From positions 186,001 to 250,000 of the forward strand of contig NZ_LNBY01000015.1 of assembly GCF_001542855.1 (NCBI RefSeq): 64,000 nt of DNA, in the 5' to 3' direction. Below, piece by piece: positions 8,420-16,297 of this stretch. The notes under the pieces are model-generated. The model was not told where the DNA came from, made no database searches, and saw nothing but the letters and a program-made list of their open reading frames with translations. The translations under genes were made by a program, and so were the position numbers. Position 1 is the first letter of the stretch. Each line of letters starts with the position of its first letter. Source of the stretch: Erythrobacter sp. AP23 (lineage in GTDB: Bacteria; Pseudomonadota; Alphaproteobacteria; Sphingomonadales; Sphingomonadaceae).

Positions 8420-9280
8420 TTACAGGGGCGTAAAGTCGAGACCGATATCGGAAGCGGGCGCGCTCTGGGTGAGGCGACCGACCGACACGTAATCGACGCC
8501 GGTTGCGGCCTTTGCCTTGATGGTGTCGAGATTGATTCCGCCGCTCGCCTCGGTGGGCACGCGTCCGGCGACCATCGCCACCGCCTCGCGCAGGGTCTCT
8601 GGCGCCATATTGTCGAGCAGCAGCCGCGTGGCGCCTGCCTCCAGCGCGGGCTCGATCTGATCGATCCGGTCGACCTCGCAGATGATATCCTGCACGCCCG
8701 CCTCGACCGCGCGGCGCACCGCTTCGCCCACAGATCCGGCGACCAGGACGTGATTATCCTTGATCATCGCGGCGTCCCACAACCCCATGCGGTGGTTCGA
8801 TCCCCCGCCCATGCGCACGGCGTATTTCTCGAGCATGCGCAGGCCGGGAATGGTCTTGCGCGTATCGAGCAATGTACAGTCCGGATTGTCCATTGCGCGG
8901 ACATATTCGGCGACCATCGTGGCTATGCCCGAGAGGTGCTGGACGGTATTGAGCGCGCTGCGCTCCGCGGTCAGCATACCGCGCGCATTGCCTTTCATCC
9001 GCATGAGGTCGGTGCCCGCCGGGACGCTGGCGCCTTCCGCGACGAGGATGTCGATCTCCATGTGGGGATCGAGCGCGTGGAAGAACGCTTCCGCCACCGG
9101 CAGCCCCGCCACATGGATCGCATCGCGCGTGTCCATCACCCCTGCGAAGCGCGCATCGGCGGGAATGACGCTTTCGCTAGTGACGTCACGCCCACCGCCT
9201 GGCAGCCCCTCGCCGAGGTCCTCAGCAAGCGTGTCGCGAACGAATTGGTCGAGATCGAAGCCTTCCAGCGCGAACCCCAT
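8420..9280 (-). CDS. nadC: Nicotinate-nucleotide pyrophosphorylase (carboxylating)
   Basis: Quinolinate phosphoribosyltransferase: quinolinate plus PRPP gives nicotinate mononucleotide, CO2 and pyrophosphate in de novo NAD synthesis. The 286-residue protein shows the family motifs TAERSALNTVQHLSGIAT, LDTRKTIPGLRMLEKYAV, GGGSNHRMGLWDA and IKDNH, and ends with the TIM-barrel strand signatures EASGGI and VDYVSVGRLT. All are intact. nadA and nadB are not in the window. A 118-base gap separates it from the LytTR regulator gene upstream. Confidence 0.96.
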   Translation of the reverse strand: MGFALEGFDLDQFVRDTLAEDLGEGLPGGGRDVTSESVIPADARFAGVMDTRDAIHVAGLPVAEAFFHALDPHMEIDILVAEGASVPAGTDLMRMKGNARGMLTAERSALNTVQHLSGIATMVAEYVRAMDNPDCTLLDTRKTIPGLRMLEKYAVRMGGGSNHRMGLWDAAMIKDNHVLVAGSVGEAVRRAVEAGVQDIICEVDRIDQIEPALEAGATRLLLDNMAPETLREAVAMVAGRVPTEASGGINLDTIKAKAATGVDYVSVGRLTQSAPASDIGLDFTPL

Positions 9281-9398
9281 CGGTTATCTCCAGTTCCGAG
9301 CCGAGGCGAGGCTAGGCCGACCGGCCGCCCGCAGCGGGTGCAGCTTGCTGCACGTCTAGCGAGGACGCGCCCGCGGATGCGGGTGCGGAAACGAAAAC

Positions 9399-10196
9399 TC
9401 AGTGAACGAAGCGCGCCACGACGTCGCGGTAGCTGCGGCTGACCTTCACCTCCGCGCCGCTGTCCAGCACGAGGAAGCACTCCCCATTGGTGTGCGGCTT
9501 GACCTGGCGGACCTGGTCGAGGTTGACGATGGTCGAGCGGTGTACGCGCTGGAACTTGCGCGGGTCGAGGCGGCGTTCGAGATCCTTCATCGTCTCGCGC
9601 AGGATCAGCGAATTGTCGCCGGTATAAATGCACATGTAGTCGCCGGCGGCCTCGATATGCTCGATCGTATCGGTCTCGACACGGAAGATCTGGCCGCGAT
9701 CCTTGACGTTGATGAGCTTTTCGTAGCGGCTGGTGGCCTCGGCGTCCTCGGCGGCGAGGTTTTCGGCCGCTTCCGGAGCGACTTCGGACAGCACGCTCTT
9801 GAGCTTTTCGGCCTCTTCGGTCGATTTCTTCTCCGCGAGGCGTTGGCGCACACGTTCGATCGTATCGGCGAGCTTGTCCTCATCGACCGGCTTCATCAGG
9901 TAGTTGACCGCATTCGCCTCGAAGGCGCGGATCGCATGCTCCTGGAAGGCGGTGACGAAGACGAACAGCGGTGGGTCGATTTCCATCACCCCCTGCACCA
10001 CGCTGAAGCCGTCGAAACCGGGCATCTGGATGTCGAGGAAGACAAGGTCGGGCTTTTGCGTCTTGATCGCGCGGATCGCTTCGCGCCCGTTCTGGCAGGT
10101 TTCGATGATCTCGACGTCCTCGAATGGTTCGAGGCGCAGCTGGAGGCCCTGGATGGCGAGCTTCTCGTCGTCGACGAGGATGGTCCGGATAGTCAT
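9399..10196 (-). CDS. LytTR-family response regulator
   Basis: A 265-residue two-component regulator. Residues 1-120 form a receiver domain with the acidic pocket VDDE (8-11), phospho-acceptor Asp55 (VFLDIQMPG) and the conserved Lys in MKPVDE. Residues about 125-160 are an unusually Glu/Ala-rich linker. The C-terminal 100 residues are a LytTR DNA-binding domain (RGQIFRVETDTIEHIEAAGD, FQRVHRSTIVNLDQV). LytTR domains bind direct repeats upstream of targets. The gene overlaps the kinase gene by four bases, so the pair is co-translated. Targets cannot be read from the sequence. Confidence 0.92.
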   Translation of the reverse strand: MTIRTILVDDEKLAIQGLQLRLEPFEDVEIIETCQNGREAIRAIKTQKPDLVFLDIQMPGFDGFSVVQGVMEIDPPLFVFVTAFQEHAIRAFEANAVNYLMKPVDEDKLADTIERVRQRLAEKKSTEEAEKLKSVLSEVAPEAAENLAAEDAEATSRYEKLINVKDRGQIFRVETDTIEHIEAAGDYMCIYTGDNSLILRETMKDLERRLDPRKFQRVHRSTIVNLDQVRQVKPHTNGECFLVLDSGAEVKVSRSYRDVVARFVH

Positions 10197-11434
10197 GTTG
10201 CCTGGTGTGCTTTCGGGGGTGTGTGTGAGGGTATAACGGCCGGGGAAGCCGCGGGTTTCTGGGGTAGGGAGGCCTGCGCCGGCGCGGCTTGCGCTGCGCT
10301 TAACGCTTCGGCCTCCTCGGTTTCATAGGGCAGTTCGATCAATACGGAAAAACCGCCGCTTTCGGGCGAGCGGATCTCGAAACGATGTTCCTCGCCATAG
10401 GCCTGCGCCAGCCGGTCGCGGATATTGGCAAGTCCGACGCCGGTCGAATCGCGCCGGGCATTGGTGGGGCGGACCGCTGGCAGGCCGTCCTCGATATCGT
10501 CGGTCGTCATTCCCGGACCGGTATCGGACACGGTCACGCGCAGCCGGGGGCCGACGACCTGGGCGACGATCGCGATTTCCGCGCCTTCTTCCAGCGGGCT
10601 GACGCCGTATTTGATCGCATTCTCGACCAGCGGCTGCAACAACATGGCGGGCAGCTTCGCCTTGGCGGCCTCGGGCTCAACCCGGAAACTCGACCGCAAC
10701 CGATCCTCGAAGCGCATCTGCTCGATACCGAGATAGAGCTGCAAGGTCTCGACTTCCTGCGCAACCGTCACCTTGCCGCCGGGCTGCGTTACCAGCGTGT
10801 GGCGCAGGAAGCTCGAGAGCCGGGTGAGCATGGCATTGGCGGTCTCGCTTTGCTTTAAGAGCACCAGCGTGCTGATCGAATTGAGCGTGTTGAACAGGAA
10901 ATGCGGATTGAGCTGGTAGCGCAGCATGGCCAGCTGGGCACTGGTAGCCTGTGCCTCGAGCCGTTCGAGCCGGTCGGCCTGCTCTTCCACCTGGAGGAAG
11001 AAGTTGATCGCGTAATACAGCGCCGACCAGGCGCCGAGCAGCGTCAGATCGATGAAATAGATGCCGACGAACAGATTGGCGAAGCTGGCAGTGCCCGAAG
11101 TCGCGCCGGCGACATCGAGCACCCAGCTGTCGATGAAGGCGTAGACCCCGGTCGCCACGGCAAGGACCGATGCCGTCGCCCCCCATGTCACGAGCGGTCT
11201 CTGCCTGATCAGCCGGCCGTAGATTACCGCGAGGATCAGGCTGATCGAAAAGCCGGTGATCGTCGCGATAAGGATGATAACGAGGCGGTCGGGTGGCTGG
11301 CCGTTCGCCAGAGCCGACATCGCGCGCAGCATCATCGCCCCGCCCCAGCCGGCCAGCTGGAGGTTCCAGAACGCCTGGTTCTTGTTGGCGAAGAACGGCG
11401 TGGGTTGGATGGGCAACACGGCCATGTGCTGCAT
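10193..11434 (-). CDS. LytS-type sensor histidine kinase
   Basis: A 413-residue membrane kinase paired with the LytTR regulator. About four hydrophobic segments lie in residues 25-150 (IILIATITGFSISLILAVIY among them), then a coiled-coil-like stretch (EEQADRLERLEAQATSAQLA) and the His_kinase domain with phospho-acceptor His178 in QLNPHFLFNTLNSIST. The ATPase part shows LVENAIKYGV and GVGLANIRDRL. The C-terminal 40 residues are Ala/Pro-rich. There is no recognisable extracellular sensor domain. Start is uncertain: ATG 11432-11434 or, with AGGG better spaced, ATG 11423-11425 three codons later. Confidence 0.92.
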   Translation of the reverse strand: MQHMAVLPIQPTPFFANKNQAFWNLQLAGWGGAMMLRAMSALANGQPPDRLVIILIATITGFSISLILAVIYGRLIRQRPLVTWGATASVLAVATGVYAFIDSWVLDVAGATSGTASFANLFVGIYFIDLTLLGAWSALYYAINFFLQVEEQADRLERLEAQATSAQLAMLRYQLNPHFLFNTLNSISTLVLLKQSETANAMLTRLSSFLRHTLVTQPGGKVTVAQEVETLQLYLGIEQMRFEDRLRSSFRVEPEAAKAKLPAMLLQPLVENAIKYGVSPLEEGAEIAIVAQVVGPRLRVTVSDTGPGMTTDDIEDGLPAVRPTNARRDSTGVGLANIRDRLAQAYGEEHRFEIRSPESGGFSVLIELPYETEEAEALSAAQAAPAQASLPQKPAASPAVIPSHTPPKAHQAT

Positions 11435-11507
11435 CCCCTAGCGCAATTGCGACGAACTGCGCCAGTCGCTAGAGTGCAACCGACAGCCGAAGCGAGGGAG
11501 AGACGCG

Positions 11508-12119
11508 ATGGGCGTGCAGGAAAATATCGAACATGCGGTCGCCGAACGCGCGAAGTTTCGCGAGATGAAGGAAGGCACCGCCGAAGACTGGGCGATCATC
11601 GGCGAGGAATACCGCGCTTTTGCCAAGGGCCTGCCCGATCGCGTGCTCGATCATCTCAGACTGCTCGACGGCGATTTCGGCGGTTTCCCGGTCGACCGGC
11701 TCGAACATTCGCTGCAGACCGCGACGCGCGCGGATCGCGACGGGCGCGACGAGCAATATGTCGTGATGGCCTTGCTCCATGACATCGGCGACACGCTGGG
11801 CAGCTACAACCATCCCGAAGTCGCCGCCTCGATCATCAAGCCTTTCGTCACCGAGGAGATCCACTGGATCTGCCAGAACCACGGCGCCTTTCAGGGCTAT
11901 TACTATTTCCATTTCCTCGGCATGGACCAGAATGCGCGCGACAAGTTCGCCGACCACCCGCATTTCGAGGCGTGCCGAGAATTTTGCGAGAAGTACGATC
12001 AGGCGGCCTTCGACCCCGATTACGACAGCGAGCCGCTCGAATTCTTCGAACCGATGGTGCGCCGCGTCATGGCCAAGCCGCTGGCCTCGATGTATGCCAA
12101 GGCAATGGAAGAGGAATAG
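11508..12119 (+). CDS. HD-domain protein resembling PhnZ-type di-iron oxygenases
   Basis: A 203-residue soluble protein with the spaced ligands of HD-superfamily mixed-valent di-iron oxygenases: His67 (RLEHSLQ), His91-Asp92 (ALLHDIGD), His102 (NHPEVAA), His125 (QNHGAFQG) and a late Asp (164 or nearby). From memory, the stretch RLEHSLQ...ALLHDIG aligns closely with PhnZ, which oxidises hydroxyphosphonates. The Tyr and Glu that gate iron in PhnZ correspond to Phe57 and Phe60 here, so substrate or chemistry should differ. A plain HD phosphohydrolase remains possible. It stands alone, divergent from the sensor kinase. Confidence 0.75.
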   Translation: MGVQENIEHAVAERAKFREMKEGTAEDWAIIGEEYRAFAKGLPDRVLDHLRLLDGDFGGFPVDRLEHSLQTATRADRDGRDEQYVVMALLHDIGDTLGSYNHPEVAASIIKPFVTEEIHWICQNHGAFQGYYYFHFLGMDQNARDKFADHPHFEACREFCEKYDQAAFDPDYDSEPLEFFEPMVRRVMAKPLASMYAKAMEEE

Positions 12120-12123
12120 GCGC

Positions 12124-12810
12124 CTAGGTATCGGCGTCGAGCGCTTCGGCAAGCCTTTCGGCGGGTACCAACCCCTCGATCACCTCACCGCCCGCGATCC
12201 AGCTCGGCGTGCCGGTGAATTGCAGCGTGCGGGCAAAGGCCATGGTCTTGGCCAGCTCCGCAGTCGCCTCATCCGATCGTGCAAAGGCCTGCGCGGCGCT
12301 CATGTCGAGCCCGGCAATCCGCGCTGCACGTTCGATCCCTGCCTCGCTCGGCGTACCCTGCTCGAACATAGCGTGGTAGAAGGCGGGATACTTGCCCTGT
12401 TTAGCCGCTGCTAGCGCCATGCGTGCGGCCTGCTCGCTACCTTCGAAAATCGGCCATTCGCGCACGACCACCTTGAGCTCGGGATCGCCCGCGATCAGTT
12501 CGTCGATCCCCTCGACCGACTGGCGGCAATAGGTGCAGCCGTAATCGGTGAACTTGACCAGCACCTTCGACCCTTCCGGATTGCCAAGCACCGCGCCCGC
12601 GAAGGGTTGGGTCACCTCGTCCGAGACCTGCGCCAGCCGATCGCGCGCCTCGCCGCGTTGATAGGCCTCGGCCATCTCGGGCAGGATTTGCGGATTGGCG
12701 AGCAGAAAGTCGCGTGTCTGGCCATTGCCGAGCCCCGAAACCGACCACAGGCCGGCCCCGGCAAAGCCGAACACCAGCGCGATCAGCGCGGTCATCAGAT
12801 AGTTCTTCAT
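12124..12810 (-). CDS. DsbA-family thiol-disulfide protein, membrane-anchored or periplasmic
   Basis: A 228-residue protein whose N-terminal hydrophobic segment (residues 4-24) anchors or exports it. The thioredoxin-like domain has the active site Cys92-Thr-Tyr-Cys95 (FTDYGCTYCRQSVEG) and the cis-proline loop FTGTPSWI. This is the BdbD/ScsC-like DsbA group, which forms or isomerises disulfides in exported proteins. Start ATG 12808-12810 precedes the hydrophobic segment; the open frame upstream is antisense-like. It lies 19 bases after the M48-TPR gene, so the two envelope-maintenance proteins are probably co-transcribed. Confidence 0.88.
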   Translation of the reverse strand: MKNYLMTALIALVFGFAGAGLWSVSGLGNGQTRDFLLANPQILPEMAEAYQRGEARDRLAQVSDEVTQPFAGAVLGNPEGSKVLVKFTDYGCTYCRQSVEGIDELIAGDPELKVVVREWPIFEGSEQAARMALAAAKQGKYPAFYHAMFEQGTPSEAGIERAARIAGLDMSAAQAFARSDEATAELAKTMAFARTLQFTGTPSWIAGGEVIEGLVPAERLAEALDADT

Positions 12811-12829
12811 GATCGTTTTAATCCGTGTG

Positions 12830-14209
12830 TCAGCCCGGTGCGCAATTGCGCCCGCGTTCCATTTCGCACTGCCGCTCGAGCAGCGCACGCGCCTGCATGC
12901 CGATGTCCTGCGCACGAATCCAGTCGGGCGTGCCGCGATCCAGCCCGCCCTCGGCCGCCTGCGCACTGCGCAAGGCGAGCGCGTACTGTCCGCTCATCAC
13001 CTGTTGTTCGGCGGTGGCCAGGCGCGCGCGGGCGGTGTCGCCACGCGCGGCGTAGACGACGCCAAGCTGGTACCAGGCAAAGGGATTGCGCCGGTCGCGG
13101 CCCACGGCGGCGCGCAGCACGCGCTCGGCCTCTTCGTAATTCGCCGGGTCCTCGGTCGCGACCAGCGCATGGCCGAACATGCTGGCAATGAGCGGTTCGG
13201 CATTGGTCAGCGCGGTGGCGCGGCGCAGCGGGTCGAGCGCTTCGCCCGGGCGCCCCGATTCGAGCAGCACCTGTCCCTTGAGCTCGAGGAAATAGGGATC
13301 CTGGGGATCCTTCGCGATCAGCGCGTCGGCCGCTTCGAGCGCGCGATCCACCCGTGCATTCTGGTGATAGGCATAGGCGCGGGCATAGAGCGCGGGCACC
13401 GTCTGGTCGGTTTCGGGATAGTCGCGCAGCGTAGCCGACGGCTTGGCGATATAGCCGGTCAGCTTGGCCTTGACGCGTTCGAAATTGGCCTGGTTGCGCG
13501 CATTGGGGGGCGCATCCCAGGCGGGGTCCTTCTCATAGACTTCGCGCAGCGCGGAGATACGGTCGCCCGAAAGCGGATGCGTGCGATAATAGCCCGCCTC
13601 GTCGCTCTGGCTGTAGCCATAGCGATATTCGCGATTAAGCAGCTTGCCGAAAAAGGTCAGCGAGCCCCGGCCGGAAATGCCCGCCTTCGAAAGGTATTCG
13701 GCACCTGCAAAATCGGCGGAGGATTCCTGCGTGCGGCTGAAGGCCAGGAACTGTCCGATCGCGGCCTGCTGGCCCAGCGCCATGACGCCCATGGCCGCTT
13801 CGCCCGCACCGGCCAACGCGGCACCGATCCCGGCAAGCATCGAGAGCAACGAGATCCTGGTCGCGGAGGCGATGCCCTCGCCATAGCGCAATATGTGTCC
13901 GCCGGTAATGTGGCCCAGCTCGTGTGCGATCACGCCCTGGACTTCCTCGGCGGTATCGGCCGCTTCGATCAGGCCCGAATGGATATAGACAATCTGCCCG
14001 CCCGCGACGAAGGCATTGATCGAGCGATCGTTGACGAGGACGATATCGACATTTTCGGGCTCCAGCCCCGCCGCCTCGATAAGCGGAGCCGAAATTTCAT
14101 CGAGGAAGGCTTCGGTCTCGGCATCGCGCAGGATTGACTGGGCGGCGACCGGCTGCGCCGCGAGCATGGCGGCGGCAAGGAAAGCGAGCAGGCGGGCTAT
14201 GAGGCGCAT
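12830..14209 (-). CDS. M48 metalloprotease with TPR repeats (BepA-like)
   Basis: A 459-residue exported protein: signal peptide (residues 1-23, ending VAAQ), an M48 peptidase domain with HELGH at 96-100 and the third zinc-ligand region QESSADFAGAEYL, then TPR-like helical repeats over the C-terminal 200 residues (YHQNARVDRALEAADALI, PLIASMFGHALVA). This matches BepA/YfgC, which assists assembly and removal of outer-membrane proteins. The open reading frame extends far upstream but overlaps the hydrolase gene antisense-like in another frame, so ATG 14207-14209 at the signal peptide is chosen. It precedes the DsbA-like gene by 19 bases. Confidence 0.9.
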   Translation of the reverse strand: MRLIARLLAFLAAAMLAAQPVAAQSILRDAETEAFLDEISAPLIEAAGLEPENVDIVLVNDRSINAFVAGGQIVYIHSGLIEAADTAEEVQGVIAHELGHITGGHILRYGEGIASATRISLLSMLAGIGAALAGAGEAAMGVMALGQQAAIGQFLAFSRTQESSADFAGAEYLSKAGISGRGSLTFFGKLLNREYRYGYSQSDEAGYYRTHPLSGDRISALREVYEKDPAWDAPPNARNQANFERVKAKLTGYIAKPSATLRDYPETDQTVPALYARAYAYHQNARVDRALEAADALIAKDPQDPYFLELKGQVLLESGRPGEALDPLRRATALTNAEPLIASMFGHALVATEDPANYEEAERVLRAAVGRDRRNPFAWYQLGVVYAARGDTARARLATAEQQVMSGQYALALRSAQAAEGGLDRGTPDWIRAQDIGMQARALLERQCEMERGRNCAPG

Positions 14210-14220
14210 TGGCGGACAGC

Positions 14221-15135
14221 CTAAGGCGTTTCGGCCTGAACCGGAACTGAAACCTCGGTCACGCGCCGCGCGAATGCGACCACTGCATCGTGGACATCGC
14301 GCGAACCGCGCCAGGGGCTGGCCAGCGATACGAGCGGAGCGTTGTGGTCGAGATTCTCGTAATAGAGCGCTTCGACCGGCGCGCCCTCCTTTGCCAGAGT
14401 GCGGGCGAGGGCGCGCGTATTGCGCGGTTTGACCAGCGTGTCCCGCTCGCCGTGGAGCAGCAGCATGGGCGGCGCATCGGATCGGGCGTGGTTGACGGGC
14501 TGGCTTTCCGCCCCGGCTCCAACCGAGCCGAAGCCGGCGCGGGTCGACTCGCTGTCGAAGGGGTAGAAGTCGTAAGGCCCGGCAAGGCCGATCACCCCGC
14601 TGGGGACCACGCCGCTTGAGGCCAGCCACCGATCTTCGAGCGCGACCTGCACGACATTGTAGGCGCCCGCCGAATGGCCGGCGAGGACGATCCGTGCGGG
14701 ATCGCCGCCATAGCGTGGGGCAAGGCGCGCGGTCTCGACAATGGCTGCGGCGGTGTCTTCGAGCATGGCGGGATAGCGACCGTCCTCGCCGAGCCGGTAG
14801 CCAGCGAGCACGACGAGAAAGCCTTCGGGCGCAAGCGAACGGGCGATGAAGTTGTAATCGTCGGGATCGCCCCAGCGCCAGCTGCCCCCATGGACGAAGA
14901 GCAGGACGGGAAGCGGTGCGTCCGCATTCCGAGGCGAATAGATGCGCAGCTTCTGCGCCGGGTGCGTGCCATAAGGCGTCTTGGCCACGAGCGTCACGCC
15001 GCGAGTCCCCCCGGTCAGCCGGTCTATGGCGTCGAGTACGGCGGGGCCGTTGTTGCGAATGGCAAGCAGCAGTGCTGCGCCCGCCAGCAAGAGGATGACG
15101 GCGAGGCCTGCGAGGATCTTCATCGCCCGCCTCAC
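14221..15135 (-). CDS. Alpha/beta hydrolase, membrane-anchored esterase type
   Basis: A hydrolase of about 300 residues with an N-terminal hydrophobic segment (MKILAGLAVILLLAGAALLL), the oxyanion-hole motif HGG (82-84) and nucleophile Ser155 in GHSAG. LLLHGERDTLV and the late His (NLDHNAPL) complete the triad pattern. This is the carboxylesterase-like group of short-chain ester hydrolases. GTG 15133-15135 overlaps the stop of the App1-like gene by four bases, typical of coupling; ATG 15121-15123 four codons later is the alternative start. The substrate is unknown, but coupling to a putative phosphatidate phosphatase hints at lipid turnover. Confidence 0.85.
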   Translation of the reverse strand: MRRAMKILAGLAVILLLAGAALLLAIRNNGPAVLDAIDRLTGGTRGVTLVAKTPYGTHPAQKLRIYSPRNADAPLPVLLFVHGGSWRWGDPDDYNFIARSLAPEGFLVVLAGYRLGEDGRYPAMLEDTAAAIVETARLAPRYGGDPARIVLAGHSAGAYNVVQVALEDRWLASSGVVPSGVIGLAGPYDFYPFDSESTRAGFGSVGAGAESQPVNHARSDAPPMLLLHGERDTLVKPRNTRALARTLAKEGAPVEALYYENLDHNAPLVSLASPWRGSRDVHDAVVAFARRVTEVSVPVQAETP

Positions 15136-16256
15136 ACCGCCCGTCTCGGATCGGTTTGCTCGACCGTTTCGACGATGGCTCTCGCCTCGTCATCGGTCAG
15201 CAGGCCGATCGAGGCGAGAAACTCGTGACCCGTATCGTAGCGGTCTCCCACCCACAATGGCACGTTCGCAGCTTTGAGCTTCGCCTTTGCGGTCAACTCC
15301 TCCGGGCTCATCCGCTCGCCGACCTTGCGGATGAAGATCGCGCGCACGCGCCCCGGATTATCCAGCGCGACATCGGCAAAGGCAGTCAGATCGCCCTGGC
15401 TGTCGTCGCCGATCAGCGCGAATTTGAGTTCCGGATAGGCGGCGAGAATGCCGTCGATCGCCGCGCGTTTGTGTGCGCCATGGCTCTCTGAACCGAAGGT
15501 CGCCCGATTGAGGCCCCAGTCGCGCAGAAAGATCGGGCCCAAAGGCAAGCCGCGCCCGCGGATATAGGTGACGAGATAGCTGAACAGGTTCCACGGGCTG
15601 GAGGAGACATAGAAGAAGGGCCGGTGCGTCGCCGGCTGGCTTTCGCCTGCATGGCCTTCGCCCAGGGCCAGTACCTCGCCGCCGCCCAACGCATTGTAGA
15701 ACACGTCCGCGCCCGGCACGATGATGCGTTCTTCGGGCATCTGCATCAGGACGCGCCGCCAGTTGCGCACGACCTTGCGGAAATCCCCGGTGATGCCCGT
15801 CTCGACTATCGTGTCGTCGATATCGGAAATGACCGCCAGGCCGGTATCGCTTCCGGGCGCGAGCACATGTGCGTCGAGGCACTGTTGTCCCTCGCCCGCC
15901 GACCAATGGAACGTCACCGTCTCCCACGCTGGTTGCTCGTCATAGCCCCAGTCGGGTTCGAGCCGGATATCGAAATGGACGAACCCTTCCTCGTCGGTCA
16001 GACCCCGATGCCGGCGGTTGGCGATCCCGGGCCGCGCAATCTCGAGTTCGACCGGGAATTCGGCGACTTCATGGCTGGCGAACTGGCCGAGCATGGTCTT
16101 GGCCGCGCGCCATTTCCCTCGCTTCTCGAACGTGCCCACGCGCGATCGCAAGGCGCGTGCGGTGATACGCAGGCGCTCGCGGTTCCGATAACCGAAATAG
16201 GGCTGGATACGGACGGGCGCGGTGGGCAGGAACGGCATCGCCTCCGCGCTAGCCAA
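15132..16256 (-). CDS. App1-family (DUF2183) phosphatase domain protein
   Basis: A 374-residue protein with the DUF2183/App1 catalytic region: the HAD-like DxDxT motif in VISDIDDTIVETGITGDF, then FYVSSSPWNLFSYL, and KFALIGDDSQGD. In yeast App1 this domain dephosphorylates phosphatidate; bacterial members are mostly untested. The N-terminal half (residues 20-140) is a beta-rich domain seen in bacterial homologues. No signal peptide is obvious. Its stop overlaps the alpha/beta hydrolase start. Conservation of both Asp residues and Thr argues for an active phosphatase; the lipid substrate is inferred from the family. Confidence 0.82.
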   Translation of the reverse strand: MASAEAMPFLPTAPVRIQPYFGYRNRERLRITARALRSRVGTFEKRGKWRAAKTMLGQFASHEVAEFPVELEIARPGIANRRHRGLTDEEGFVHFDIRLEPDWGYDEQPAWETVTFHWSAGEGQQCLDAHVLAPGSDTGLAVISDIDDTIVETGITGDFRKVVRNWRRVLMQMPEERIIVPGADVFYNALGGGEVLALGEGHAGESQPATHRPFFYVSSSPWNLFSYLVTYIRGRGLPLGPIFLRDWGLNRATFGSESHGAHKRAAIDGILAAYPELKFALIGDDSQGDLTAFADVALDNPGRVRAIFIRKVGERMSPEELTAKAKLKAANVPLWVGDRYDTGHEFLASIGLLTDDEARAIVETVEQTDPRRAV

Positions 16257-16297
16257 TCCGGCACGCAGGCGACAAGCGAATTATCGGGTTTGTCGTT

